Of a stretch of 64,000 nt of DNA, positions 32,367-39,479 are shown one piece after another; within the stretch, counting starts at the first letter, position 1; every line of letters begins with the position of its first letter. The stretch is from Acidobacteriota bacterium (GTDB lineage: Bacteria > Acidobacteriota > Aminicenantia > Aminicenantales > Saccharicenantaceae). Below the pieces are notes generated by a model, which saw nothing but the letters and a program-made list of their open reading frames with translations, made no database searches and was not told the DNA's origin. The position numbers and the translations under genes are program-made. The DNA is taken from positions 104,595-168,594 of the forward strand of contig JBDKSB010000013.1 of assembly GCA_039683095.1 (NCBI GenBank), in the 5' to 3' direction.

Positions 32367-34385
32367 ATGAAATGCCCGCGCTGCCAGAACGACAACCCTG
32401 ACGGGACGCGCTTCTGCGGCCACTGCGGCCGCGAGCTCCCCGGTTCGGGCGAGACCGTGGCCATGGGGACGGCCACCATCCAGACCCCGGCCAAGGGCCT
32501 GGAGCGCGGAACGACCTTCGCCCGCCGCTTCGAGATCATCGAGGAGATAGGCCAGGGCGGCATGGGCACCGTTTACAAGGCCTACGACAGCAAGATCCGC
32601 GAGGTCGTGGCGCTCAAGCTCCTCAAGCCCGAGATCGCGTCCGACCTCGAGGTCATCGAGCGCTTCCGCAACGAGATCAAGCTGGCCCGCCAGGTCGCCC
32701 ACCGCCACGTCTGCCGGATGTACGACATCGGCGAGGAGTGGCTGACCATCTACATCTCGATGGAATACGTCGCCGGCGAGGACCTCAAGAGCTTCATCCG
32801 CCGCTCGGGCCACCTGACCGAGGCCAAGGCCGTCGGGCTGGCCAGGCAGATCGCCGAGGGCCTGGCCGAGGCCCACCGGCTCGGCGTCGTCCACCGCGAT
32901 CTCAAGCCGCAGAACGTCATGATCGACAAGGACGGCAACGCCAAGATCATGGACTTCGGCATCGCCCGGTCCCTCCACACCAGGGGCGTCACCGGGACCG
33001 GGGTCATCATCGGCACCCCGGAGTACATGGCTCCGGAACAGGCCGAGGGCAAGGATATCGATCAGCGCGTCGACATCTACGCCCTCGGGGCCATCCTCTT
33101 CGAGATGGTCACGGGCCGCGTGCCGTTCGAGGGCGAAACGCCCCTGAGCATCGTCCTCAAGCACCGCAGCGAGCCGCCTGAAAACCCGCAGGCGATCAAC
33201 GCCCAGATCTCGGCCGGCCTGAGCCGGATCATCCTGAAGTGCCTGGCCAAGTCGCGGGACGACCGCTATCCGTCGGCCGCCGAGGTCCTCGAGGACCTGG
33301 CCTCCGTCGAACAGGGGCTGCCGCTGACCCGCCAGACGACGGCGCGGACGAGGCCGGCCACGGCCCCGACCAAGCCCATCACCGACCGCGAGATCACGGT
33401 CAAGTTCAACCTCAAGAAGGCCCTGATCGAAGCCGCCGTTGTCATCGCCCTGGTCGTCCTCGGAGTCGTCGTGATCACCAGCAAGAGCGGCCGGGGCCCG
33501 GCCGAAAGCCGGCGCTCCCATACGGCCCTGATCCCGCCGGGCGGCCAGGAGCCGGCGGGCCTCGATGCATCCGGCGGCCTCCGCCAGTCCTTTCCCGGCG
33601 TCCCGTCCGCGGCCGGCCCGGCGGAGCCGCCCTCGCTCGGCGGCGACACGGGATCGGCCATCATGGGCTATCTCGCCCCGTTCCTGAAAGACCCTTCCAA
33701 GTTAATGGGCGAGAAGGACGCGGCCGAGTTCGAGAAGGCCCTGGCCCAGGTCAAGGAGAAGTACCCCTCGGAGGCCGCGGCGCTCTCCCATTGGATCGAC
33801 AGCATCCAGAGCCGGATGACCGAAGGCAAGAAGCTGAAGGAAGCCGGGAACCTGGCGGCCTCGAAGCGGAGCTACGACCGGGGCGAGTCGGAGATGCGCA
33901 AGCTCCTGTCCGAGGTCAGCGAGCGCGAGCGGGCCAAGGCCGCGTTCCAGGAGCTTCAGGAGGCCAAGCGGCGGGCGGCCGTCCAGGCGCCGGCGGGCCG
34001 GCCGAACCTGCTGACCTGGATCGCGGCCGAGAAGGAGAAGGACGCCTCGGACGCCTTCGCCAAGAACGACTTCTCGGGCGCCCGGATCCTGTGCAATATC
34101 CTGGCCCAGGTCCACGCCTTGAGCCCCCGGGCCACGGACGAGAACAAGGGCTTGGCCGCGCTGGGCGAGCTCGTGACGGGCAAGCGCAGGGAAGCCGAGA
34201 CGGCCCAGGCGCAGGCCAAGCAGGCCTGGCTCTACGACCGGGCCGTGTCGCAGGAACAGAGCGCCGGCCAGATGGTCAGCGAAGGCCTCGTGCCCCAGGC
34301 GGCCGAGCAGTACATCCTGGCCGCCTTCCTCTACGAGAAGGCCAAGGAAGTCGCCGAAGAGAGCGCCCAGGCCGGGCGGGGATGA
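32367..34385 (+). CDS. Membrane-anchored Ser/Thr protein kinase with N-terminal zinc ribbon
   Basis: Product of 672 aa. The zinc ribbon (C3, C6, C17, C20) comes first. The Hanks-type kinase domain (about 55-315) follows, with G-loop IGQGGMGTVY, catalytic Lys84 in VALKLL, HRDLKPQN (Asp178), DFG, and GTPEYMAPEQ in the activation segment. One transmembrane helix lies at about 352-372. The remaining 300 residues are a mostly helical extracytoplasmic region with short TPR-like or coiled repeats (KLKEAGNLAASKRSYDRGE and similar), possibly a sensor. It overlaps the phosphatase gene by 4 bp, so kinase and phosphatase are made together. Confidence 0.93.
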   Translation: MKCPRCQNDNPDGTRFCGHCGRELPGSGETVAMGTATIQTPAKGLERGTTFARRFEIIEEIGQGGMGTVYKAYDSKIREVVALKLLKPEIASDLEVIERFRNEIKLARQVAHRHVCRMYDIGEEWLTIYISMEYVAGEDLKSFIRRSGHLTEAKAVGLARQIAEGLAEAHRLGVVHRDLKPQNVMIDKDGNAKIMDFGIARSLHTRGVTGTGVIIGTPEYMAPEQAEGKDIDQRVDIYALGAILFEMVTGRVPFEGETPLSIVLKHRSEPPENPQAINAQISAGLSRIILKCLAKSRDDRYPSAAEVLEDLASVEQGLPLTRQTTARTRPATAPTKPITDREITVKFNLKKALIEAAVVIALVVLGVVVITSKSGRGPAESRRSHTALIPPGGQEPAGLDASGGLRQSFPGVPSAAGPAEPPSLGGDTGSAIMGYLAPFLKDPSKLMGEKDAAEFEKALAQVKEKYPSEAAALSHWIDSIQSRMTEGKKLKEAGNLAASKRSYDRGESEMRKLLSEVSERERAKAAFQELQEAKRRAAVQAPAGRPNLLTWIAAEKEKDASDAFAKNDFSGARILCNILAQVHALSPRATDENKGLAALGELVTGKRREAETAQAQAKQAWLYDRAVSQEQSAGQMVSEGLVPQAAEQYILAAFLYEKAKEVAEESAQAGRG

Positions 34386-34831
34386 CGGCCGGGACCATGA
34401 TGACCTCCGGGAAAAAGCGGCTGCTTTTCGTCTGCTACGGGAACATCTGCCGCAGCCCGATGGCCGAAGGCATCGCCCGCCTGCGGCTCGGTCCGGCCGC
34501 CGAGGTGGCCAGCGCCGGCATCGGCGCGATCGGCGGCCCGGCGTCCGAGGAGGCCGTGCTGGTCATGAAGCTCGTCTACAAGACCGATATCTCGTCCCAT
34601 GTCGCCCGCCCCGTCGGCGCCTGCGATCTCGGGAGCTTCGACTATATCATCGCCATGGACCCGTCCATCTACCATCATCTCCGCGACGTCTGGGGGGTGC
34701 CGGAGGCGGTCCTTTACGGCTGGGCCATCGAGGACCCTCTCGGCTCCGGCTATCAGGCCTACAAGGAAGCGGCGCTCGAGATCGAGCGGCGGCTGGGACA
34801 GTTCCTGGCCGCGGTCGGCCTCGAGCCCTGA
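34382..34831 (+). CDS. Low-molecular-weight protein phosphatase
   Basis: Product of 149 aa. The P-loop C-x4-C-R-S (Cys18, Arg24, in VCYGNICRSP) is at the N-terminus, and the general-acid Asp is in IEDPLG. The family dephosphorylates phosphotyrosine, or phosphoarginine in YwlE-type members; the sequence does not decide. The ATG at 34382 shares ATGA with the kinase stop. Co-expression suggests that it reverses a modification in the same signalling path, although the kinase is of the Ser/Thr type. Confidence 0.88.
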   Translation: MTAGTMMTSGKKRLLFVCYGNICRSPMAEGIARLRLGPAAEVASAGIGAIGGPASEEAVLVMKLVYKTDISSHVARPVGACDLGSFDYIIAMDPSIYHHLRDVWGVPEAVLYGWAIEDPLGSGYQAYKEAALEIERRLGQFLAAVGLEP

Positions 34832-34842
34832 AGCCTCCCGCC

Positions 34843-35865
34843 TCAGCGATCCATCATCGCCCCGAGCGAGCGCAGGGCGGGCACGTTGTCGAAGACGATC
34901 CGGGCGGCCGTCAGCAGCGGCACAGCCAGGATCATGCCCGGGATGCCCCACAGCCAAGCCCAGAAGAACAGGGAAAAGAGCACGAGCAGCGGCGACAGGC
35001 TGATCTCCTTGGTCATGAGCCGCCGCTCCAGCAGGCGGTCGACGGCCACGTGGATCCCGATGAGCAGGACCAGGACGAGCCCGACCTTGAGGCTCAGGCC
35101 GCCCTCGAGGAACAGGGCCAGCAGCGCGGGCATGGCGACGGAGGCGATGGGGCCGAGCACCGGGACGTAGTTGAAGAACACGGCCAGCACGCCGAAGAGC
35201 AGGGCGAAGCGTACCCCGAGGATCCCCAGGACGGCCGCGACGAGGATGCCGATGACCAGGTTGTCAAGGGTCTTGACGGCCACGTACTTCTGGACCTCGC
35301 GGTCGATCCGGCAGACGGTCCGGCTCAGCGTCTCGGCCTGGGCCGGGGGGAAGGCGAGGCCGAACTTCCGGACCATCCGGCCGCGGCCGGCCAGGATGAA
35401 GATCATGAAGGCGAAGACCAGCAGCAGGTCCGACATGAACGAGGCGAAGGGGCCGAGCGCGCCGACGAGGAACGTCCCGACCTTGCCGATGTTGAAGCCC
35501 CCGATCCAGTCCGTCAGCCCGACCTTGAGCCGCGGATCGGGCACGAGGCTGTCGATCTTGGCGAGAAGCTCCCGGACCATCTCCGTGTAGGACGGCAGCT
35601 CCGAGGCCAGGGACTTGCCGCTCGAGTAGAAGACCATGCCGACGAGGTAGAGGGCCGCGAACGAGACGACGAGGATGAGGACCAGGGCCGCGGCCTTGGG
35701 CACCTTGCGCCCGACCAGGTAATCGAGCGCCGGCGAGACGGCGAAGGCGAACAGGAGGGCCAGGGCGAAGGGGACCAGGATCGACTGGGCCAGCTTCAGG
35801 AAGACGCCGGCGACGAAGAGGACGAGAGCGGCGACGCCGATCCGGACCCACTTGGCCTTATCCAC
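34843..35865 (-). CDS. AI-2E family (PerM/YdiK-like) membrane transporter
   Basis: Product of 340 aa with seven to eight transmembrane segments. The paired N-terminal helices include ILVPFALALLFAFAVSPALDYL, the middle is amphipathic, and the C-terminal half has GVLAVFFNYVPVLGPIASVAMPAL and LWGIPGMILAVPLLTAAR, which define the family. Members have been linked to autoinducer-2 export and Na+/H+ antiport; the substrate here is unknown. The start is a GTG at 35865 behind GAGGAG. It lies 20 bp after ackA on the same strand, so it is probably cotranscribed. Confidence 0.9.
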   Translation of the reverse strand: MDKAKWVRIGVAALVLFVAGVFLKLAQSILVPFALALLFAFAVSPALDYLVGRKVPKAAALVLILVVSFAALYLVGMVFYSSGKSLASELPSYTEMVRELLAKIDSLVPDPRLKVGLTDWIGGFNIGKVGTFLVGALGPFASFMSDLLLVFAFMIFILAGRGRMVRKFGLAFPPAQAETLSRTVCRIDREVQKYVAVKTLDNLVIGILVAAVLGILGVRFALLFGVLAVFFNYVPVLGPIASVAMPALLALFLEGGLSLKVGLVLVLLIGIHVAVDRLLERRLMTKEISLSPLLVLFSLFFWAWLWGIPGMILAVPLLTAARIVFDNVPALRSLGAMMDR

Positions 35866-35885
35866 GCGCGCTCCTCAGCCCATGC

Positions 35886-37229
35886 TCAGCGCTTCCTGGG
35901 CTTGACCTGGATCGCGGCGAGGCCCGGCTTCTTCTCGCACTCCTTGAGGAAGTCCTGCTCCCGCTGGGAGTTGACGTACTCGGGCGACTGGAAGCGGTAG
36001 GTGAAGCGGGTGTGCTCGTCGTAGCGGCCCTCGAGGATGGCGATGACGTCCTCGATGTTGACCCGCTCCTCGTCGGTCGGGATGACGAAGATCTTGACCT
36101 TGGAGTCGGCGGTCGAGATCTCGGTCTCGGCGTTGCGGGTCCTGGCCAGCTTGTTCCTGGCCTTGTCGAGCTTGATGCCCAGGAATTCCAGGCCCTCGCA
36201 GGCCTTCTCGCGGATGAGGTCGGACATCTCGCCGACGCCGGCCGTGAAGACGACGGCGTCCGCGCCGCCGATGGCCGCGGAATAGGCCCCGATGTACTTC
36301 TTGATCCGGTAGGCCTCGACCTCGATGGCCAGCTTGGCCCGGGCGTCGCCCGCCTCGGCCGCCTGCTGGACGTCGCGGCGGTCGGTGTACTTGCCGGTGA
36401 GGCCGAGCAGCCCCGACTTCTTGTTGAGGATGTCGCTCATCTTGGCCGGCGGGACGTTCTCCTTCTCCATGATCATGAGGTCGATGGCCGCGTCGTGGTC
36501 GCCGGACCGGGTGCCCATGACCAGGCCCTCGAGGGGGGTCAGGCCCATGCTGGTGTCGAAGGACACGCCGTTCTTGATGGCGTTGGCCGAAACTCCGTTG
36601 CCGATGTGGAGGCAGACCAGGTTGCACTTGAAGGGGTCCTTGCCCAGGAGCAGGGCGGCCCGCTTGGCGACGTAGAGGAACGAGGTGCCGTGGAAGCCGT
36701 AGCGGCGGACGCCGTACTTCTCGTACCAATCGTAGGGCAGGGCGTACATGTAGGAGCTGGCCGGCATGGTCTGGTGCCAGGCCGTGTCCATGATGGCCAC
36801 GTGGGGGATCTGGGGCAGGACGTCCATGGCCGCCTCGATGCCCAGGACGTTCGGCGGGTTATGGAGCGGGGCCAGGCTGAACAGGCGCTTGAAGGTCTCG
36901 ATCGTCTCCGGGGTGATCCGGACCGACTTGGTGAACTTCTCGCCGCCGTGGACGACCCGGTGGCCGACGGCCGAGATCTTGCCGAGGTCGTCCAGGACGC
37001 CGATCTTGGGATCGAGGAGGGTGTCGATGATGAGCTTGATGGCCTCCTTGTGGTTGGCGCACTCGTGGTCGAACTTGATGGGCTCCCGGCCGAGGCCGGA
37101 CTGCTGGATATAGCTCTTGCCGATGCCGACCCGCTCGACGATGCCGGTGGCCAGAGTTTCCTTCTTGTCGTAGTCATAGAGCCTGTACTTGGCGGACGAG
37201 CTCCCGCAATTGAGGGAAAGGACGATCAT
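35886..37229 (-). CDS. ackA: Acetate kinase with a C-terminal extension
   Basis: Product of 447 aa; the family is usually about 400. It converts acetyl-phosphate and ADP to acetate and ATP. Conserved: LSLNCGSSSAKYRLY at the start, the VVHGGEKF motif, HIGNGVSANAI, and the catalytic Arg region MGTRSGDHDAAI. After the normal ending (FVIPTDEERVNIED) it continues for about 50 residues rich in charged and aromatic residues (ILEGRYDEHTRFTYRF and onward). AAGGAG lies 6 nt before the ATG. It is divergent from pta, with a palindrome sitting on its promoter. Confidence 0.95.
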   Translation of the reverse strand: MIVLSLNCGSSSAKYRLYDYDKKETLATGIVERVGIGKSYIQQSGLGREPIKFDHECANHKEAIKLIIDTLLDPKIGVLDDLGKISAVGHRVVHGGEKFTKSVRITPETIETFKRLFSLAPLHNPPNVLGIEAAMDVLPQIPHVAIMDTAWHQTMPASSYMYALPYDWYEKYGVRRYGFHGTSFLYVAKRAALLLGKDPFKCNLVCLHIGNGVSANAIKNGVSFDTSMGLTPLEGLVMGTRSGDHDAAIDLMIMEKENVPPAKMSDILNKKSGLLGLTGKYTDRRDVQQAAEAGDARAKLAIEVEAYRIKKYIGAYSAAIGGADAVVFTAGVGEMSDLIREKACEGLEFLGIKLDKARNKLARTRNAETEISTADSKVKIFVIPTDEERVNIEDVIAILEGRYDEHTRFTYRFQSPEYVNSQREQDFLKECEKKPGLAAIQVKPRKR

Positions 37230-37262
37230 GGAAGACTCCTTCGGGAACGAAATGAGAAGGCC

Positions 37263-37288
37263 CATTTTCTCCCCGCGGGGACAAAATG
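37263..37288 (-). promoter_or_regulatory. 26-bp palindromic operator on the ackA promoter
   Basis: Arms CATTTT(C)TCCCCG and CGGGGA(C)AAAATG form a dyad centred at 37275.5, with a single mismatched pair. It covers the last two bases of the ackA -35, the whole spacer and the -10, so a bound dimer would block RNA polymerase. Confidence 0.6.
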
Positions 37289-37292
37289 TCAA
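37264..37292 (-). promoter_or_regulatory. ackA promoter
   Basis: On the minus strand, TTGACA (37292-37287) and GAAAAT (37269-37264) have a 17-bp spacer. The predicted leader of about 28 nt carries AAGGAG. Confidence 0.6.
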
Positions 37293-37317
37293 GGCGGAAC
37301 GGGCCCCCGGCGCGGGG

Positions 37318-37346
37318 TTGACAGGCCCGGGGGGCTGGGGTATAAA
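37318..37346 (+). promoter_or_regulatory. pta promoter
   Basis: A consensus TTGACA (37318-37323) and TATAAA (37341-37346) have a 17-bp spacer. The leader of about 32 nt contains AAGGAG seven bases before the ATG. Its -35 is 25 bp from the divergent ackA -35. Confidence 0.8.
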
Positions 37347-37384
37347 CCCGTCTTGTCATTATCTATACGAATAAGGAGTTCCCC

Positions 37385-38362
37385 ATGGCCAATACCTTCA
37401 TCCAAGACATTCGCGCCAAGGCCGCCAAGCGGTTCCTCAAGGTCGCCTTCCCGGACGCAGAGGACGTCCGGACCCTCCAGGCGGCCCTGATCCTGCGGGA
37501 AAAGAAGATCGCCGAGCCCCGCCTGGTCGGGCCGGCCGCCGCGATCCAGAAGGTCGCCAAGGACAACGGCCTCGACATCGGCGGCATCCCGATCATCGAC
37601 CCGGCCACCGACGCGGCCCGGGACGAGCTCGTCGGCGTCCTGTTCGACAAGCGGAAAGCCAAGGGCTGGACCGTCGAGCAGTCGGCCGAGGCCGCCAGGA
37701 GCCCGCTCTACTACGCCGGGCTGCTGCTCGCGACCGGCAAGGTCGGGGCCGTCGTCGGAGGCAACGTCTCCTCGACCGGCGACGTCATCCGGGCCGCCAT
37801 CCACACGGTCGGCACGGCGCCGGGCATCTCGACCGTCTCCAGCTACTTCATCATGGTCCTCCCCCAGAAGCTCCTGTGCTACGCCGACTGCGCCGTCGTC
37901 CCCAACCCGACCGACGCCCAGCTGGCCGACATCGCCATCACCTCGGCCAGGAACTTCCAGGCCGTGACCGGCGAGGAGCCGCGGGTGGCCATGCTGTCCT
38001 TCTCGACCAAGGGCTCGGCCTCCCACGCCGACGTCGACAAGGTCGTCAGCGCCGTGAAGATCGCCAGGGAGAAGGCCCCCAACCTCCTGCTCGACGGCGA
38101 GATGCAGGCCGACGCGGCCCTCGTCGCCTCGATCGGCGAGCGCAAGTGCAAGGGCAGCCCGGTCGCCGGCAAGGCCAACGTCCTCGTTTTCCCCGACCTC
38201 GACGCCGGGAACATCGGCTACAAGCTGACCGAGCGGCTGGCCGGGGCCGAGGCCGTCGGGCCCATCGTCCAGGGGCTCAACAAGCCCTACTGCGACCTCA
38301 GCCGCGGCTGCTCGGCCGACGACATGGTCAACGTCGCCGCCATCTGCAGCCTGATGGCCTAG
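37385..38362 (+). CDS. pta: Phosphate acetyltransferase
   Basis: Product of 325 aa, the short single-domain class. It interconverts acetyl-CoA and acetyl-phosphate. Conserved blocks include [50 protein letters not shown] and the C-terminal [15 protein letters not shown] with [13 protein letters not shown]. It is divergent from ackA, so the two steps of acetate fermentation are expressed from facing-away promoters 25 bp apart. A hairpin follows about 20 bp downstream. Confidence 0.95.
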   Translation: MANTFIQDIRAKAAKRFLKVAFPDAEDVRTLQAALILREKKIAEPRLVGPAAAIQKVAKDNGLDIGGIPIIDPATDAARDELVGVLFDKRKAKGWTVEQSAEAARSPLYYAGLLLATGKVGAVVGGNVSSTGDVIRAAIHTVGTAPGISTVSSYFIMVLPQKLLCYADCAVVPNPTDAQLADIAITSARNFQAVTGEEPRVAMLSFSTKGSASHADVDKVVSAVKIAREKAPNLLLDGEMQADAALVASIGERKCKGSPVAGKANVLVFPDLDAGNIGYKLTERLAGAEAVGPIVQGLNKPYCDLSRGCSADDMVNVAAICSLMA

Positions 38363-38367
38363 CCCAG

Positions 38368-38398
38368 GATTAAAAAGAACGCGGGGTCGCCGCCCCGC
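38368..38398 (-). terminator. Rho-independent terminator (minus strand) in the pta / DUF3307 convergent gap
   Basis: The stem GCGGGG/CCCCGC (38381-38386 with 38393-38398) is followed, reading the minus strand, by a T-rich tract (TTCTTTTTAAT). It ends transcription from the DUF3307 remnant. It may also slow pta transcripts, though no T tract is present on that side. Confidence 0.55.
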
Positions 38399-38483
38399 CG
38401 GATGCCGTCTGTTCAGCTTCGCCGGGAGCCTTCTCCTCTGGATCGGCGGACTGAAGTCGGGGTTTGAGCCCGGCCAATCAGAA

Positions 38484-39166
38484 TCAGGGCAGGGTGTTCA
38501 AAACCGCTTTGACGGCCATTCCCGCAGCGAGGGCAAAGCCGAAGCTCAACAGCGTGCCGATCAGGATGTACTCGGTCTCCTTTCGATTCGTCGGGTCCTT
38601 GATCTCGCCGAACCTGAAGAGGGACTTCAACCCGAGCAGAAGCGCGATCCCCGGGAGCTAATCTGCCAGGATGAACGACAGAAGGAAGATCTGCTCAAGG
38701 CATCCGATCCAGAGCCCGGCCGTTTCAAGTCCGCGCGATTTCTCCTCCGCAAGCTGCCGCCGGAATGGCTCGGGCAGAACGCTCATCAGCCTGCCCACCG
38801 GCCAGAGGACGATAATATATCCGAGGATGCTGATGAGTAATCGAGGCGAAGTCCATGCTTGGGCCAAACAGCGGGCGAGACAGCTATCCGTCCAACCCAA
38901 GAGCAGGAATAAGGCGACGGTCAGCACCGCCAGATGAGCCAGCTGATCGGCCAGGAAGGTCGATGTCCTGTTCCCCTTTGCGGCTTTCCAGGCATCGATC
39001 AGGGTGTGCGTCACGAAGAACAGGGGGATGAGCCAGGCCCACTGCGCCCACTGGGCCAGACCCTCTTTTCTTTTTGGTCCACCATCCTTCGCGACTGGAG
39101 AAGGAACTCAGATGCCACAGGCCCGATCAGCAGGCGGATGGGCGATGCCTGTTCGCTTATAACCAT
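38484..39166 (-). pseudogene. Broken DUF3307 family membrane protein gene
   Basis: Three pieces of one reading are visible. The N-terminus starts at the ATG at 39166 (RLLIGPVASEFLLQSRRMVDQK). Near an A-rich tract at 39065-39075 the frame shifts, and the sequence continues as LIPLFFVTHTLIDAWKAAKG with hydrophobic helices. An in-frame TAG at 38658-38660 then interrupts it, after which the same frame resumes and ends at 38484 with the typical SLFRFGEIKDPTNRKETEYI and a last helix. DUF3307 proteins carry the D-x-x-x-Q-S-x-x-x-x-x-x-K N-terminus and the T-H-x-x-I-D-x-x-K helix seen here. The helix normally between these two blocks seems partly missing. Function of the family is unknown. Confidence 0.75.
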
Positions 39167-39175
39167 GGGGGGCTT

Positions 39176-39190
39176 ATAATCCAGGATTAT
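39176..39190. repeat. 15-bp perfect AT-rich palindrome
   Basis: ATAATCC-A-GGATTAT lies in the 36-bp gap between the SatD fragment and the DUF3307 remnant. It is one of several TTATAA-like elements in this 330-bp stretch. Confidence 0.6.
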
Positions 39191-39202
39191 CGCCTTGGGA
39201 GC

Positions 39203-39463
39203 TTATATGCCGGCCGGCCACCATCTGATGGTATCCAGGGCTTTCCCGCTGAGCCGGAAAACCTCCCCGTCGCTCGACGTAATATTGCGCGGGTTCCAGG
39301 CCGATACGGATCCGAAACCCAATCCGAGCCGGGCGTCGGCATGGACCCCATCGGTGCGCCCTTTAATGAGTTCGGTCCTAATGAAGATAGCCGTCGGTCT
39401 CCCGACAAGACCCCCACGAAATTTATCGACGCCATTATAACCTCCAAGCCTTATAATGCCTGA
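39203..39463 (-). pseudogene. SatD-family gene fragment
   Basis: An open frame of 86 codons without a proper start reads DKFRGGL, then AIFIRTELIKG, ARLGLGFGSVSAWNP, and SSDGEVFRLSGKALDTI. This matches the middle of SatD-family proteins (R-G-D-x-F-Q-G, R-x-G-I-G-x-G, S-D-G-x-A-F-x-x-S-G-x-A-L). The N-terminal region and the C-terminal winged-helix part are missing. In other genomes SatD genes commonly precede DUF3307 genes, as the remnant does here. The left break lies at the hairpin 39448-39472, next to the restriction-modification gene. Confidence 0.6.
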
Positions 39464-39472
39464 TTATAAGGC
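39448..39472. repeat. Perfect 10-bp inverted repeat at the R-M gene boundary
   Basis: GCCTTATAAT (39448-39457) and ATTATAAGGC (39463-39472) are separated by GCCTG. It lies 8 bp after the stop of the restriction-modification gene and at the broken edge of the SatD fragment. No T tract follows, so it is not a clear terminator. Confidence 0.7.
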
Positions 39473-39479
39473 CTGGTCC

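Noticed and set aside
39187..39447. An 86-codon minus-strand reading starting MEVIMASINF as an intact small gene
   Set aside because: The adjacent frame of the same strand matches SatD-family motifs over its whole length, so this reading is a shadow of a pseudogene fragment.
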